From the NCBI RefSeq assembly GCF_010093595.1, contig NW_022985474.1:325923-340518 (forward strand): a stretch of 14,596 bases of DNA, read 5' to 3'. This DNA is from Mytilinidion resinicola. Lineage: Eukaryota > Ascomycota > Dothideomycetes > Mytilinidiales > Mytilinidiaceae. The translations under genes and the position numbers were made by a program. Shown here one piece after another: positions 1 to 8,071 of the stretch. The number at the start of each line of letters is the position of its first letter. The stretch's first letter is position 1. The notes under the pieces were generated by a model. It saw only the letters and a program-made list of their open reading frames with translations, was not told where the DNA came from and ran no database searches.

Positions 1-210
1 TTCTTGTACAGGTGTAAGACGGCGATTTTTGGAGATAGCACCGCGTTGTGGAGGAATACCACGGGCGCGACGCGTAACCGTCTTTCTGGGCACATCGTAT
101 AGTTTCTCAACGCCTCGGAAGGATGTAATTTGGCCGGTCTTGTAGGCTTGAACGCCTAGAATAACTCTGCCTTCTTGAAAGATGGCTTCTTGTTGTTGTG
201 GTGCTGCCAT
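1..210 (-). CDS. Pogo-family transposase, N-terminal 70 residues (partial)
   Basis: This open frame starts at the ATG at 210-208 and runs to the left edge without a stop. It begins MAAPQQQEAIFQEGR, followed by VILGVQAYKTGQITSFRGV, then EKLYDVPRKTVTRRARGIPP. The pattern of a helix, a GQ-x-x-S/T turn, 'YDVP-x-x-T-x-x-R' and then 'G-I-P-P-x-R' is that of the psq-like helix-turn-helix at the start of fungal pogo/Fot transposases, where it binds the TIR. 'RRLTPVQE' at the window edge resembles the lead-in to the second, CENP-B-like DNA-binding half. The DDE catalytic domain would lie off the left edge. The start fits the family, is the first ATG inside the TIR, and precedes a glutamine-rich head. 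Family assignment is from motif memory, not a search. Confidence 0.78.
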   Translation of the reverse strand, partial: MAAPQQQEAIFQEGRVILGVQAYKTGQITSFRGVEKLYDVPRKTVTRRARGIPPQRGAISKNRRLTPVQE

Positions 211-244
211 TGGGGTGGTTGTTGGACGACGCGTCGCGTGTTGA

Positions 245-292
245 GTTGGGTGGGCCACTAGCTTGTGCGGGCCACTAACTTGTGGATTACGT
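245..292 (-). repeat. Pogo TIR, 48 bp (left copy)
   Basis: The reverse complement of these 48 bases is identical, base for base, to 14310-14357. Read inward from the TA it starts ACGTAATCCAC. It contains two tandem sub-repeats of the form CACAAGYTAGTGGCCC, likely paired transposase-binding sites. Similarity to the other copy stops right after the 48th base. Confidence 0.88.
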
Positions 293-294
293 TA

Positions 295-333
295 ACGTAT
301 TTCACGAGTAAGTGGGCCACCCGGGTAAGTGGG
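295..333 (+). repeat. MITE left TIR (39 of 45 bp; rest continues at 5828)
   Basis: It begins ACGTATTTCACGAG at the TA and contains the tandem sub-repeats GAGTAAGTGGGCC and GGGTAAGTGGG. The Copia element entered within the second sub-repeat, and the remaining six TIR bases are at 5828-5833. The two mismatches to the right TIR are both transitions. Confidence 0.85.
329..333. repeat. Copia target-site duplication, left copy (GTGGG)
   Basis: GTGGG directly precedes the 5' LTR and recurs at 5823-5827 directly after the 3' LTR. Five base pairs is the usual Copia duplication length. It shows that the element is one intact insertion. Confidence 0.92.
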
Positions 334-523
334 TGTCGCAGACCAAGGCATCAGCCGTAGAGGCCTGAGGCAAGAACTGTATTAATAAGCTTGCCATTAA
401 AGCTATATAGATAACGGGCGGGGTAACCCGACCGACACATATAAGTCACACACATGAATTATACTCTGCTGCTTGAAATCATCTTCCAACCCTGCTTCGC
501 CCCATGCACACCAAAGTGCGACA
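334..523 (+). repeat. Copia 5' LTR, 190 bp
   Basis: It begins TGTCGCA and ends TGCGACA, a perfect 7-bp terminal inverted repeat with the standard TG...CA ends. It differs from the 3' LTR at three positions. At each, this copy has T where the 3' LTR has C followed by A, so all three are CpA-to-TpA changes. Confidence 0.96.
404..409 (+). promoter_or_regulatory. Possible TATA box in the 5' LTR
   Basis: TATATA lies about 70 bases into the LTR, in an AT-rich stretch, and is kept unchanged in the 3' LTR near 5703. Its position would suit an LTR promoter with transcription starting 30-50 bases downstream. This rests on motif and position only. Confidence 0.3.
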
Positions 524-545
524 GTTATAAGCCCGGTAGCTCTTC
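524..545 (+). promoter_or_regulatory. Candidate primer-binding site, half-tRNA (initiator Met) type
   Basis: There is no TGG-starting complement of a tRNA 3' end beside the LTR. Instead TTATAAGCCCGGTAGCTCTT follows directly. It resembles the complement of the anticodon loop and stem of a eukaryotic initiator-methionine tRNA, whose loop reads CAUAA; the G expected at the fifth base here is A, another TpG-to-TpA change. Copia elements are known to prime from a cleaved initiator-Met half-tRNA. The tRNA sequence is from memory, so this is a moderate call. Confidence 0.5.
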
Positions 546-833
546 TCCTGCTACACAGCATCACGAGCGACAAATAAATCAGGCAATTCTCCTCTTAATA
601 GAGCAGTTGTTCTTACAAAGCGGCGATAATCCTCCGCCGATTCCACAAGAAGCGGGGTTGCAGAAAAAGCAATATCACAACCTTAATATTTAAAGATAAG
701 GACTTAGAAATTAACTAAGTTATAGCCTTTAAATAATTAAGATCGGATATAACAGATTATCTTGATTTTGCAACAATCTGTTACTATCTGCGGAATTACG
801 GCAATAATATTAATTAAGGATTACAACCTTCCG

Positions 834-3800
834 ATGCTTAACGCGCATAATAACTGGACCAACTGGATAAACGCTATTAAGGACCTTACTATACGGAATA
901 ATATATAGAACTACTGTAACCCTAAAAGTATTAAAAACTTAGTCTTTACTATTACTAAACTACTAGACTTAGTAAGTAAAGATATAATCTAGAAATTCCA
1001 CAGCCTTTAAGCTATCTATAATAGCGAAAAAAAGAAGTATAATAAAGTCTCCGAACGTATTAATATTACCGTCTGCTAGGAGTTTAAGCAATACTACCTC
1101 GGAATTTATACAGTCCGAGGTAAGCTTATTACGCTAGCTAAAAGTATCTAGCCAACCGTAAAAAACTAGAAACAGAATATTAGGGAAGAGTTTAAGAAGC
1201 TTAAGAAGGGGTATAGCAGCACTAGTCTTAATAAATAGCTTAGTTAATAGCCTACTTTTGTTAATAATGCAAAGCAGTATAAAATTAAAAACCTAAGCAA
1301 GTTGCAGATATGCAATACCTTTATTAAAGCTTCTCGGGACTTTAATCCTCCGTTTTATAATTATATAAAGTTAAAAAAGGCTTATATTAAAGGAGAAATA
1401 ACCCTTATTAGATAAACTGTAATAATAATAGAGAACATCTCTAACGCACTTTTTACTGCGCTTAATAAGATTAATCTATAGTATATAAGCACCGGTTTAA
1501 TAACACTTAATAATAACTCTAACTCTAATAAAACAGAGGATAGTGTTAATACTATAATTATGCAGAAGGCGCAGAATACTATTAACAGGAACCTTAGGTC
1601 CTTCCGCCGGCTAAATCTAGTTCTTTCTAATAAAAAAATTATAATAGGCTTCTATATTAAGCAGTTTAGGACTATAGCACTGCTAAGTAAAAAGACTGCA
1701 AAAGGGCGTGCTGCACACGCCACCCTTTAAGGCAGAAAGCACGGTTATAATTCAGATTTATCGGATAATAATAATTATTAGCTAAAACGGACGAGATAGA
1801 GGGCTAATTTAACTCTAATAATAACTAATTCTCTAATATGCCTTTAAAACTGCGTGTGCGGACTGGCATATAAGTACGCAGACTGCTAATATCTTAACCC
1901 AGTATGCGCACTATTAGATTAAACGCTAATAGTTTAAGTTTAGTTAAAGGTTATTATAGTAATTAAGGGAAGTAAACAGCTCTAATTAAAGATTAAGAAG
2001 AACTTCCTTAGAAATAGTATAACGCTACTAAAGTTTTGGCCTACTAATACTTTAAATACCTAACCTAAAAAAGCAACTAATAATACTACTTTATTATTAA
2101 CCCCTGCTAGGATAAGGGCATTTTTTGCTATATTAAAGTTTATATTTAGCATGTTAGCAAATAATAAGTATAATAACTACTTCCGGCTCGATAATTATAC
2201 AGATACGCATGTCTGCAATAACCTATCCAGATTTACTAGGTATAAGTTAATGCAGGACGAAATTATATAATTTAGCGATATAGATGCGCATATTAAGGGG
2301 ACAGGAGATGTTATAGTCTATATAGATACTTTGTTAGGTCCTAGTCTTATTAAGCTTAATAATATTGTATATATGCTAGGTTTCTACTAGAATCTTATTA
2401 ATATAGACTTTTTTAAAGGGTAAGAACTCTTCTTTAATATAAGGATATGCTAGATAGAGTATTTAGATAGATTAAACGCATTTAGGGCAACTAAATATAG
2501 CGTATTCCGGGTCGTTAAACTATATATTTAGGATTCCGTTTTTAAAGCCGAATTATACACTAAAGCTGCGCAAGCCTTTGCTATAGTAAGGAAGTTAAAA
2601 ACGCCCTAGATTACTACAGCATTAATAGATATTTAGTATGCTAGATTAGGGTATATTAGGAAAAAAGCTCTTAAGCAAGTACTATACGCAGTTAAAGGAG
2701 TAGCACTTAGCACTCGCAATTTCTAACAGACTTTAGAGCTCTGTCCTAAATATTAGCTTGCGCAAGCATACTAATAAATTTCACGCGTTCTAACGTGGAG
2801 AGGAACCTATTTATTTAAAAAGGTCCACCTAGATCTTATTTATATAGAAGAGGTATTTAATTTTAATATATAGGTTGTATATTTCTACTGCAACTATTTA
2901 GTATACTATATCTCCTTTAATCTCCTATATAAAACGCAAGAAGAACTAGTTGCAGTAACGCAAGAATTCCTTACTATTACTAATAATAACTAGGGCTTTA
3001 CTATATAATATATCTAGTCGGATAGCAAGAAGGGGCTAAGCCAGCGGTAGAAGGATCTTATAATTGCAAGAGGAATTACCTTTAATCTATTTTTACCTAA
3101 TACTCTAGATTAAAATAGCCTTATAGAGCGTTCTAGGGGGGTAATTATAGCTATAGCACGCAAGCTCTATATATAAAGCAGACTACCCTATAAGCTCTAG
3201 CTATATATAGTAGCTTATGCTACTTATCTTCTTAATTGCACCCCTGTATAATAAAAGCAATAGTAGACACCTTTTAAAATAGTATATAGCTATAAGCTAA
3301 ATCTCTTATATATTAAAATTATTAGATCCCTTGCCTATATCTTAATTAAGCACAGAAGAGACCGTTCTATAAGGGTAAAGCTGCAGGATAAGGCAATTAA
3401 GGGATAGCTTATTAAACTAAATACAACTAATATCTATAAAGTTTAGATCCTGTATCTAGATTATATTATTATATTTTAGGATATATAGATAGATAAAAAG
3501 GTTATATATAATCCACAGCTCTCTATAAGCATTCCTAAAACTAGATAAGCACTTACTATAAGTATTAATAAAGTCGATCTAGATAATATAAATACAGAAC
3601 TTCACCTATTAAAAGATACTACTGTTATTAATCCTAACTTAGTTTAATATAAGGTTCTATTAATATTCCTGCCTCTTCTATAACCTCTACTTATATAAAC
3701 AGCAGCAGAGATATAGAGTTAAATAGATAGGCTAAATATACAGCTATATTCTATACTAATATTACTTAGATTAAGAAGACTAAGTATAATACTGCAAGAT

Positions 3801-5618
3801 TCTTTAAGTGCTATAGTAAACTTAACGCAGCTGCTTACTGCACGCTAAGTGCAGAAAAAGGCATAGAAACAGGTATATACCTTGCAACTAGAACGTGTAA
3901 AACTAGGTCAATAACTGGCCTATATATTTGCATCGGCGCAGACTCTAAGAACTTATTAAAAGGACTTAATACTACTACTGGAATTCTGGCACCAGCTAAA
4001 GTGTTATCTAGAAAGAAACAGCTTTAAGCAAGCTATAGAAGCTAAGGTTAAGTTACTTAAAAATAAGAAAACCTTTAAACTTGTTAATTACCTAGAGTAT
4101 AAACAGGTGCTGCTATTAAAATAGGTTTTTATATATAAGTTTAATACCGCCGGCTACCTTATTTATTATAAAGCTTAAATATGCGTAAGAGGCGATTTTT
4201 AATATAATATCTCTAACAACATCTATATAGCTACTAGAGCGTATCGGAGCTTCTATATTCTTATAGCACTTATTTATGCGTTTAGGCTTCTATATTATTA
4301 AATTAACTTTAAGAACGCCTTTATTAACGCAGATATAGATAATAAAATCTATACTGCCTGTCTACTAGGGTATAGAATACTAGGAAAGGTTTAGAAACTG
4401 CTTAAAGCGCTCTACAGCCTGTAAAAGTTACTAAAGCTATAGTTTAATAAACTCGTGTTATTCCTTAATAGTCTAGGATTTAATTATTGCCTAGATAAAC
4501 TATATATCCTTATTAATAACAAGATAGGCCTTATCCTGTTTTTCTATATAGATAATCTCCTTATTATTATATAATAAGAAAGCGTCTACTATATTAAGCA
4601 ATTTAAGTTAGCAGTATATAATAAATACGGGATTAAGAATTTAAGCAAAGCAATCTCCTTCCTTAATATTAGGATCCTGCAAGAATCTATTAATAAGAAG
4701 CTTTAGATCTGCTAAGATAGATATATCAACAAAATCTATACTAAATACGGGATAGAAAAGTTATAAAAAATGGTTTATACACCTCTTGCTTTATTATATT
4801 ATTCCTAACCTTTCGAAGAACAGGCTACTATACAGCAGATTATAGAAATATAGGAAAAGGTAGGTTTAATATTATACGCAGCAGTAGTATTAAAACTAGA
4901 TATTTCTTTTACAGCCAGCTAGTTAAGTTAGTTTATAATAAACCCTTTACTAAAGCACCTGCAATATATAAATCGAGTTCTTTTATATCTCTAGACTATA
5001 AAGTACTATACTATTAAGTTCTCAGGCTCTGTAAATTCTATAGTAGTAGAGACAGGCGATAATAAAGTGCTACAGCTGTTAAGCGACGTATTGTTCGCGG
5101 ATAATCTAGAAACTTAAAAGTCCACGCAAGGTTACCTTATAAAGCTATTTAATAGACTAATTATATAGCAGTCCTCTAAATAGAAGACTGTAACTATATC
5201 TATAACTAAAGCAGAGCTTTTATTATTATTATATATAGTAAGGGAGACTATAAGTTTATATAGGCTGTTTGCACAGGTATAGTTTAATCTAGAATAATAA
5301 CCTTATATTCTCTATAATAATTAGCAGATAGTAGGCCTAGTCTAGAAAGAAAGACTATAGTTAACCTTAAAACTTAAATATATTAATATCTATAGCTTAT
5401 AGCTAAGGCAGATCTATTAAAGAGGTAAAGTTGCAGTCTAGTAGGTTCTAACTACAGGCATGCCTTTAGATGGCTTTATAAAACCCCTTTTAACAGAGAA
5501 ACACGCACACTTTATACGCTAACTAGGCCTAGTTAATATCTTATCGCGGATTAATCTAGGATGCGCATTAGAAGAGGATAGTCCACAAGACGGTCAGACC
5601 TTATCTGAAACAGAGTAA
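834..5618 (+). pseudogene. Copia gag-pol polyprotein, RIP-destroyed
   Basis: All recognisable motifs lie in one frame (codons starting at multiples of 3), with dozens of in-frame TAA/TAG codons and no net frameshift. Gag: NNWTNWINAIKDL from 849. Protease: LDNYTDTHVCNN from 2187, with the expected active-site Asp at 2190. Integrase zinc-binding region 2634-2753: both His codons now read Tyr (2637, 2652), one Cys survives (2742), the other reads Tyr (2751). Integrase core: Asp at 2832 and 3021, Glu at 3126, a D,D(35)E-like spacing. Reverse transcriptase 4050-4800: FFYIDNLLIII, with the second catalytic Asp of YxDD replaced by Asn at 4554. RNase H: FADNLET near 5095 and MPLDGFIKPL from 5460. The frame ends with TAA at 5616-5618, just before the polypurine tract. 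The ATG at 834 is in frame but may not be the native start, because upstream ATGs could have become ATA. Confidence 0.9.
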
Positions 5619-5632
5619 AATCTGGGGGGGTG
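5619..5632 (+). promoter_or_regulatory. Copia polypurine tract
   Basis: A run of seven G followed by TG abuts the TGTCGCA start of the 3' LTR. This is the expected position and makeup for the plus-strand primer, and the preceding AAAA fits. It escapes the AT-enrichment seen further inside. Confidence 0.75.
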
Positions 5633-5822
5633 TGTCGCAGACCAAGGCATCAGCCGTAGAGGCCTGAGGCAAGAACTGCATTAATAAGCTTGCCATTAAA
5701 GCTATATAGATAACGGGCGGGGTAACCCGACCGACACACACAAGTCACACACATGAATTATACTCTGCTGCTTGAAATCATCTTCCAACCCTGCTTCGCC
5801 CCATGCACACCAAAGTGCGACA
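5633..5822 (+). repeat. Copia 3' LTR, 190 bp
   Basis: It has the same length and termini as the 5' LTR, with three C/T differences. This copy keeps the C at each and is the less mutated of the two. Confidence 0.96.
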
Positions 5823-5827
5823 GTGGG
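5823..5827. repeat. Copia target-site duplication, right copy (GTGGG)
   Basis: It matches 329-333. MITE TIR sequence resumes immediately after it at 5828. Confidence 0.92.
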
Positions 5828-5959
5828 CTACCCTACTAAGCCACAACGCCGAATACTGTAAATTACTTAACAATAAACACATATATTTAATATAGCTAGT
5901 TATAGCGTTATCATCAAGGTTGTAGTTATATTACGCGTCGTGTCTCGCGACTTTTGGTC

Positions 5960-6004
5960 GGGTGGCCCACTCACCCGGGTGGCCCACTTACTCGTGAAAT
6001 ACGT
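5960..6004 (-). repeat. MITE right TIR, 45 bp
   Basis: The reverse complement starts ACGTATTTCACGAG and matches the reassembled left TIR (295-333 plus 5828-5833) at 43 of 45 positions. TA follows at 6005-6006. Confidence 0.85.
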
Positions 6005-6006
6005 TA

Positions 6007-6112
6007 TATATACTGCGCATGTAAGATAGATAGTTCCTCACTCAATACATTACCTAACCCGTTCAACGTATTGTTTCACAACCATCCTCACAAGGTGCTT
6101 CGGCAACCTGCA
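6007..6112 (+). other. LINE 5' untranslated region (possibly truncated)
   Basis: These 106 bases lie between the MITE's flanking TA and the ORF1 ATG. They hold no ATG in the ORF1 frame, no repeat and no promoter motif I can defend. The ORF1 frame stays open upstream to 5954, but that stretch is MITE sequence, so the opening is accidental. Confidence 0.5.
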
Positions 6113-8071
6113 ATGAGCGAGATACTCCACCACATCCAGGATGCCGCTAAACACACGCAGAACATCCAAAGAGATATCTCAGTCATCAAAAACTCGGTAG
6201 GATGGAGCACTGCCCCGCCGCATGCAGCCAACTTCAGCCGAGACAAAGGCGCGGCCTCTACCTGGGCGCAGGTAGCAGCCCACGCCAAAGGCTCTCCCCC
6301 CATACCCCCGCCACCAACATCACAGCGCACACAGGATACCAAGGCCCAATCTACAGTCACATCATACAAAGACCGAGCAGTTACAGTAAAACTCAAGGAC
6401 CCCGGAGTTGCCCAGAGACTTCGGACGCTCCCTGCCGCCAAGATAAGGAATCAAATAGAGACGTCCATCCGCGACAATGCAGCCACCAAATCAGTTACAG
6501 TCGTGGCTGCCCACCAGCTTAAGAGCGGCGATATACAGGTCTTCACCTCTTCTACAACAGAAGCTACAAAACTCAAAGAGAATAATGGATGGATTAGCGG
6601 CCTTAGAGAACACGCAGAACTTATCGTACCAACCTACGGTGTTATTGTCCACGGCATCTCTACAAACTCCATTAACATTAAGGACCAGAAAGCAACTATC
6701 CAACAGATACTTGCAGATAACTACACAGTTATTCCTAAAGCAGAGATCTCGTTTATAGGATAGCTGACTCGAGAATCCCCCCTCAAGCGCGCATCCTCGA
6801 TTGTAATAGAATTCAAAGACCCCGAAATGGCCAACGCTATCATCTATGCGGGAATGGCCTGGGAAGGACAAATTCACATCTGCCAACTCTACGACCGGGC
6901 CTGCAGAGTAAAGCAATGCTTCCGCTGCTACAATTACGGTCACATCGGCGCCCAATGCGATGCAGCGCAAAGATGCGGCTATTGCGCTGAACTACATGAA
7001 ACCAAGAACTGCAAGCACAAAAGAGTAGAAAGCTTTACCCCTACATGCGCAGTCTGCAAAGGTGCCCACATAGCCTGGAGCAACGCCTGCCTAGCAAGAA
7101 AGAAAGAGATGGACAGAGTTGAGCAAGCCAAACAGGCTCGGAGCACCTACTGGCACGTTCTGTTAAAAGACGACCCCCCTAAGGAGAACAGCGTACGGAA
7201 AACGCATCGCCACACTCGAAACATCGCAGCCCGCCGGACCATTGCAGTACTAGACTCCCCCACAAGGGAGCCCTCAGGCCAAGCACCCACCACTCCAGAG
7301 GCCCCAATATCACGGGCGAGAGAGACTACTCTGGAACCCCTGACACCCTTAGGAACAACAGATACATATGCACCCGGCAATCTGTCAGCCGCAGAAGAAT
7401 AGACAACACCAGCAACACAACAAGACATAATGCTACAGGAACCGACCATCGACCCCAGGCTGTTGACAGCTGAACAATCGCAGACGGTCGCTCAAACAGC
7501 GAACGCCACCCCCAGCCCGGAGACCAATAAAGCAACGCCCACGGCCGACTCGCCAAACTAGCTACCCCCGTATCCCGTCGACGATACGCAGGAGGACTTT
7601 GGTATACAAGATGCCGACGCGTGGCTGGCTAACCTAGTAAACGAGTTCGAAGGGGACTGGCCACACGATATAGCAGAGACCACGAGATCCCCACCAACCT
7701 CGATAGTAGCAGACACCCGTACAACAAAAGGAAACATCTACAAAGAATGCGACTGCCTACAGCACCAGGAAATTTACAATAACTGGCCAACACATAACGC
7801 CGAGCTAACCATAGCCCGATGCATAAAGATATGCGTATACTGTGGAAGAGACTTCACATACGCAGCCGAATTGCGCACACACCTAAAGAAGAGAGTAGAT
7901 TACGCTCGAAGGAACTTAACAGTATGCCAAGAGACACAAGGAAGAACCAGTACATCTACCCCCAGCTGGAAAAGTATAACCCCGAAGTCCCCATCCCGCC
8001 GAACAGGAACCCGCGCGGCTCGAAGCCGATCCCCCACATACAGTGCCGACGCCGCACCAGATCAATGCTAG
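6113..8071 (+). pseudogene. LINE ORF1, Gag-like nucleic-acid-binding protein with three zinc knuckles
   Basis: ORF1 has 652 codons from the first in-frame ATG (MSEILHHIQDAAKH) to TAG at 8069, interrupted by TAG at 6761, 7400 and 7559 (codons 217, 430, 483). Residues 1-35 look helical and 40-90 are rich in Pro, Ala and Ser. Residues 269-326 hold three knuckles: CFRCYNYGHIGAQC (CX2CX4HX4C, 6917-6958), CGYCAELHETKNC (CX2CX3HX4C, 6974-7012) and CAVCKGAHIAWSNAC (CX2CX3HX6C, 7046-7090). Such triplets mark ORF1 proteins of Tad1/I-like LINEs, which coat the element RNA. A C2H2-like piece at codons 574-590 lacks its second His. The last codons overlap the ORF2 start. All stops are TAG; the loss is by substitution only. 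Confidence 0.85.
8065..8071 (+). promoter_or_regulatory. ORF1 stop / ORF2 start overlap (ATGCTAG)
   Basis: ORF2 starts at ATG 8065-8067 in frame 1. ORF1 ends at TAG 8069-8071 in frame 2. The stop and start overlap within seven bases, an arrangement suited to termination-reinitiation, which is known for some two-ORF LINEs. The endonuclease begins only a few codons later (LRILQYNVQKSRN), which supports this ATG as the real start. Confidence 0.6.

Larger units (their letters stand above)
1..292 (-). mobile_element. Pogo/Fot-like DNA transposon, 5' end (partial, runs off left edge)
   Basis: This is the 5' terminus of a Tc1/mariner-superfamily element of pogo/Fot type, lying on the minus strand and continuing beyond position 1. 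It has a 48-bp TIR at 245-292 next to a TA at 293-294, a 34-base leader at 211-244, and the transposase N-terminus at 1-210. Pogo-type elements duplicate TA on insertion, and TA is what adjoins the TIR here. The other end is outside the window. The fragment has no in-frame stop and keeps many CpA and TpG dinucleotides, so it shows no visible RIP. Confidence 0.8.
334..5822 (+). mobile_element. Ty1/copia LTR retrotransposon, structurally complete, RIP-inactivated
   Basis: This 5,489-bp element has two 190-bp LTRs, a GTGGG target duplication, a candidate primer-binding site next to the 5' LTR and a G-rich polypurine tract next to the 3' LTR. The internal order is gag, protease, integrase, reverse transcriptase, RNase H. 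Integrase before reverse transcriptase is the Copia order and rules out Gypsy. About 690-5560 is extremely TpA-rich, whereas the LTRs and some 40-160 bases inside each are of ordinary composition. No frame is open for any length in the coding interior, so it cannot make protein. It could still be a template for another copy's proteins if transcribed. Confidence 0.95.
295..6004. mobile_element. MITE of about 216 bp, split by the Copia insertion
   Basis: Removing the Copia element and one copy of its target duplication leaves 295-333 joined to 5828-6004, about 216 bp. The ends are 45-bp TIRs matching at 43 of 45 positions, bounded by TA on both sides (293-294 and 6005-6006). The interior (5834-5959) is AT-rich with no coding potential. 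The TIR layout (ACGTA start, two tandem sub-repeats containing AGTGGGC) resembles that of the neighbouring pogo element. A pogo-type transposase therefore probably moved it in trans, which is inference. The TA at 293-294 is shared with the pogo end at 292, so the MITE probably inserted at the pogo element's own TA. Confidence 0.8.

Noticed and set aside
454..693. 79-codon frame starting inside the Copia 5' LTR
   Set aside because: It runs across the LTR end and the primer-binding site, in a different frame from all gag-pol motifs. It is open because this part escaped RIP.
1681..1760. Cys/His-rich stretch as the Copia Gag zinc knuckle
   Set aside because: In the gag-pol frame it reads GRAAHATL, a stop, then GRKHGYNSD. 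No CX2CX4HX4C spacing can be seen, so I do not call it.
6491..6970. 159-codon minus-strand frame over LINE ORF1
   Set aside because: It is antisense to the Gag-like ORF1 with its first zinc knuckle on the plus strand, and has no domain of its own.
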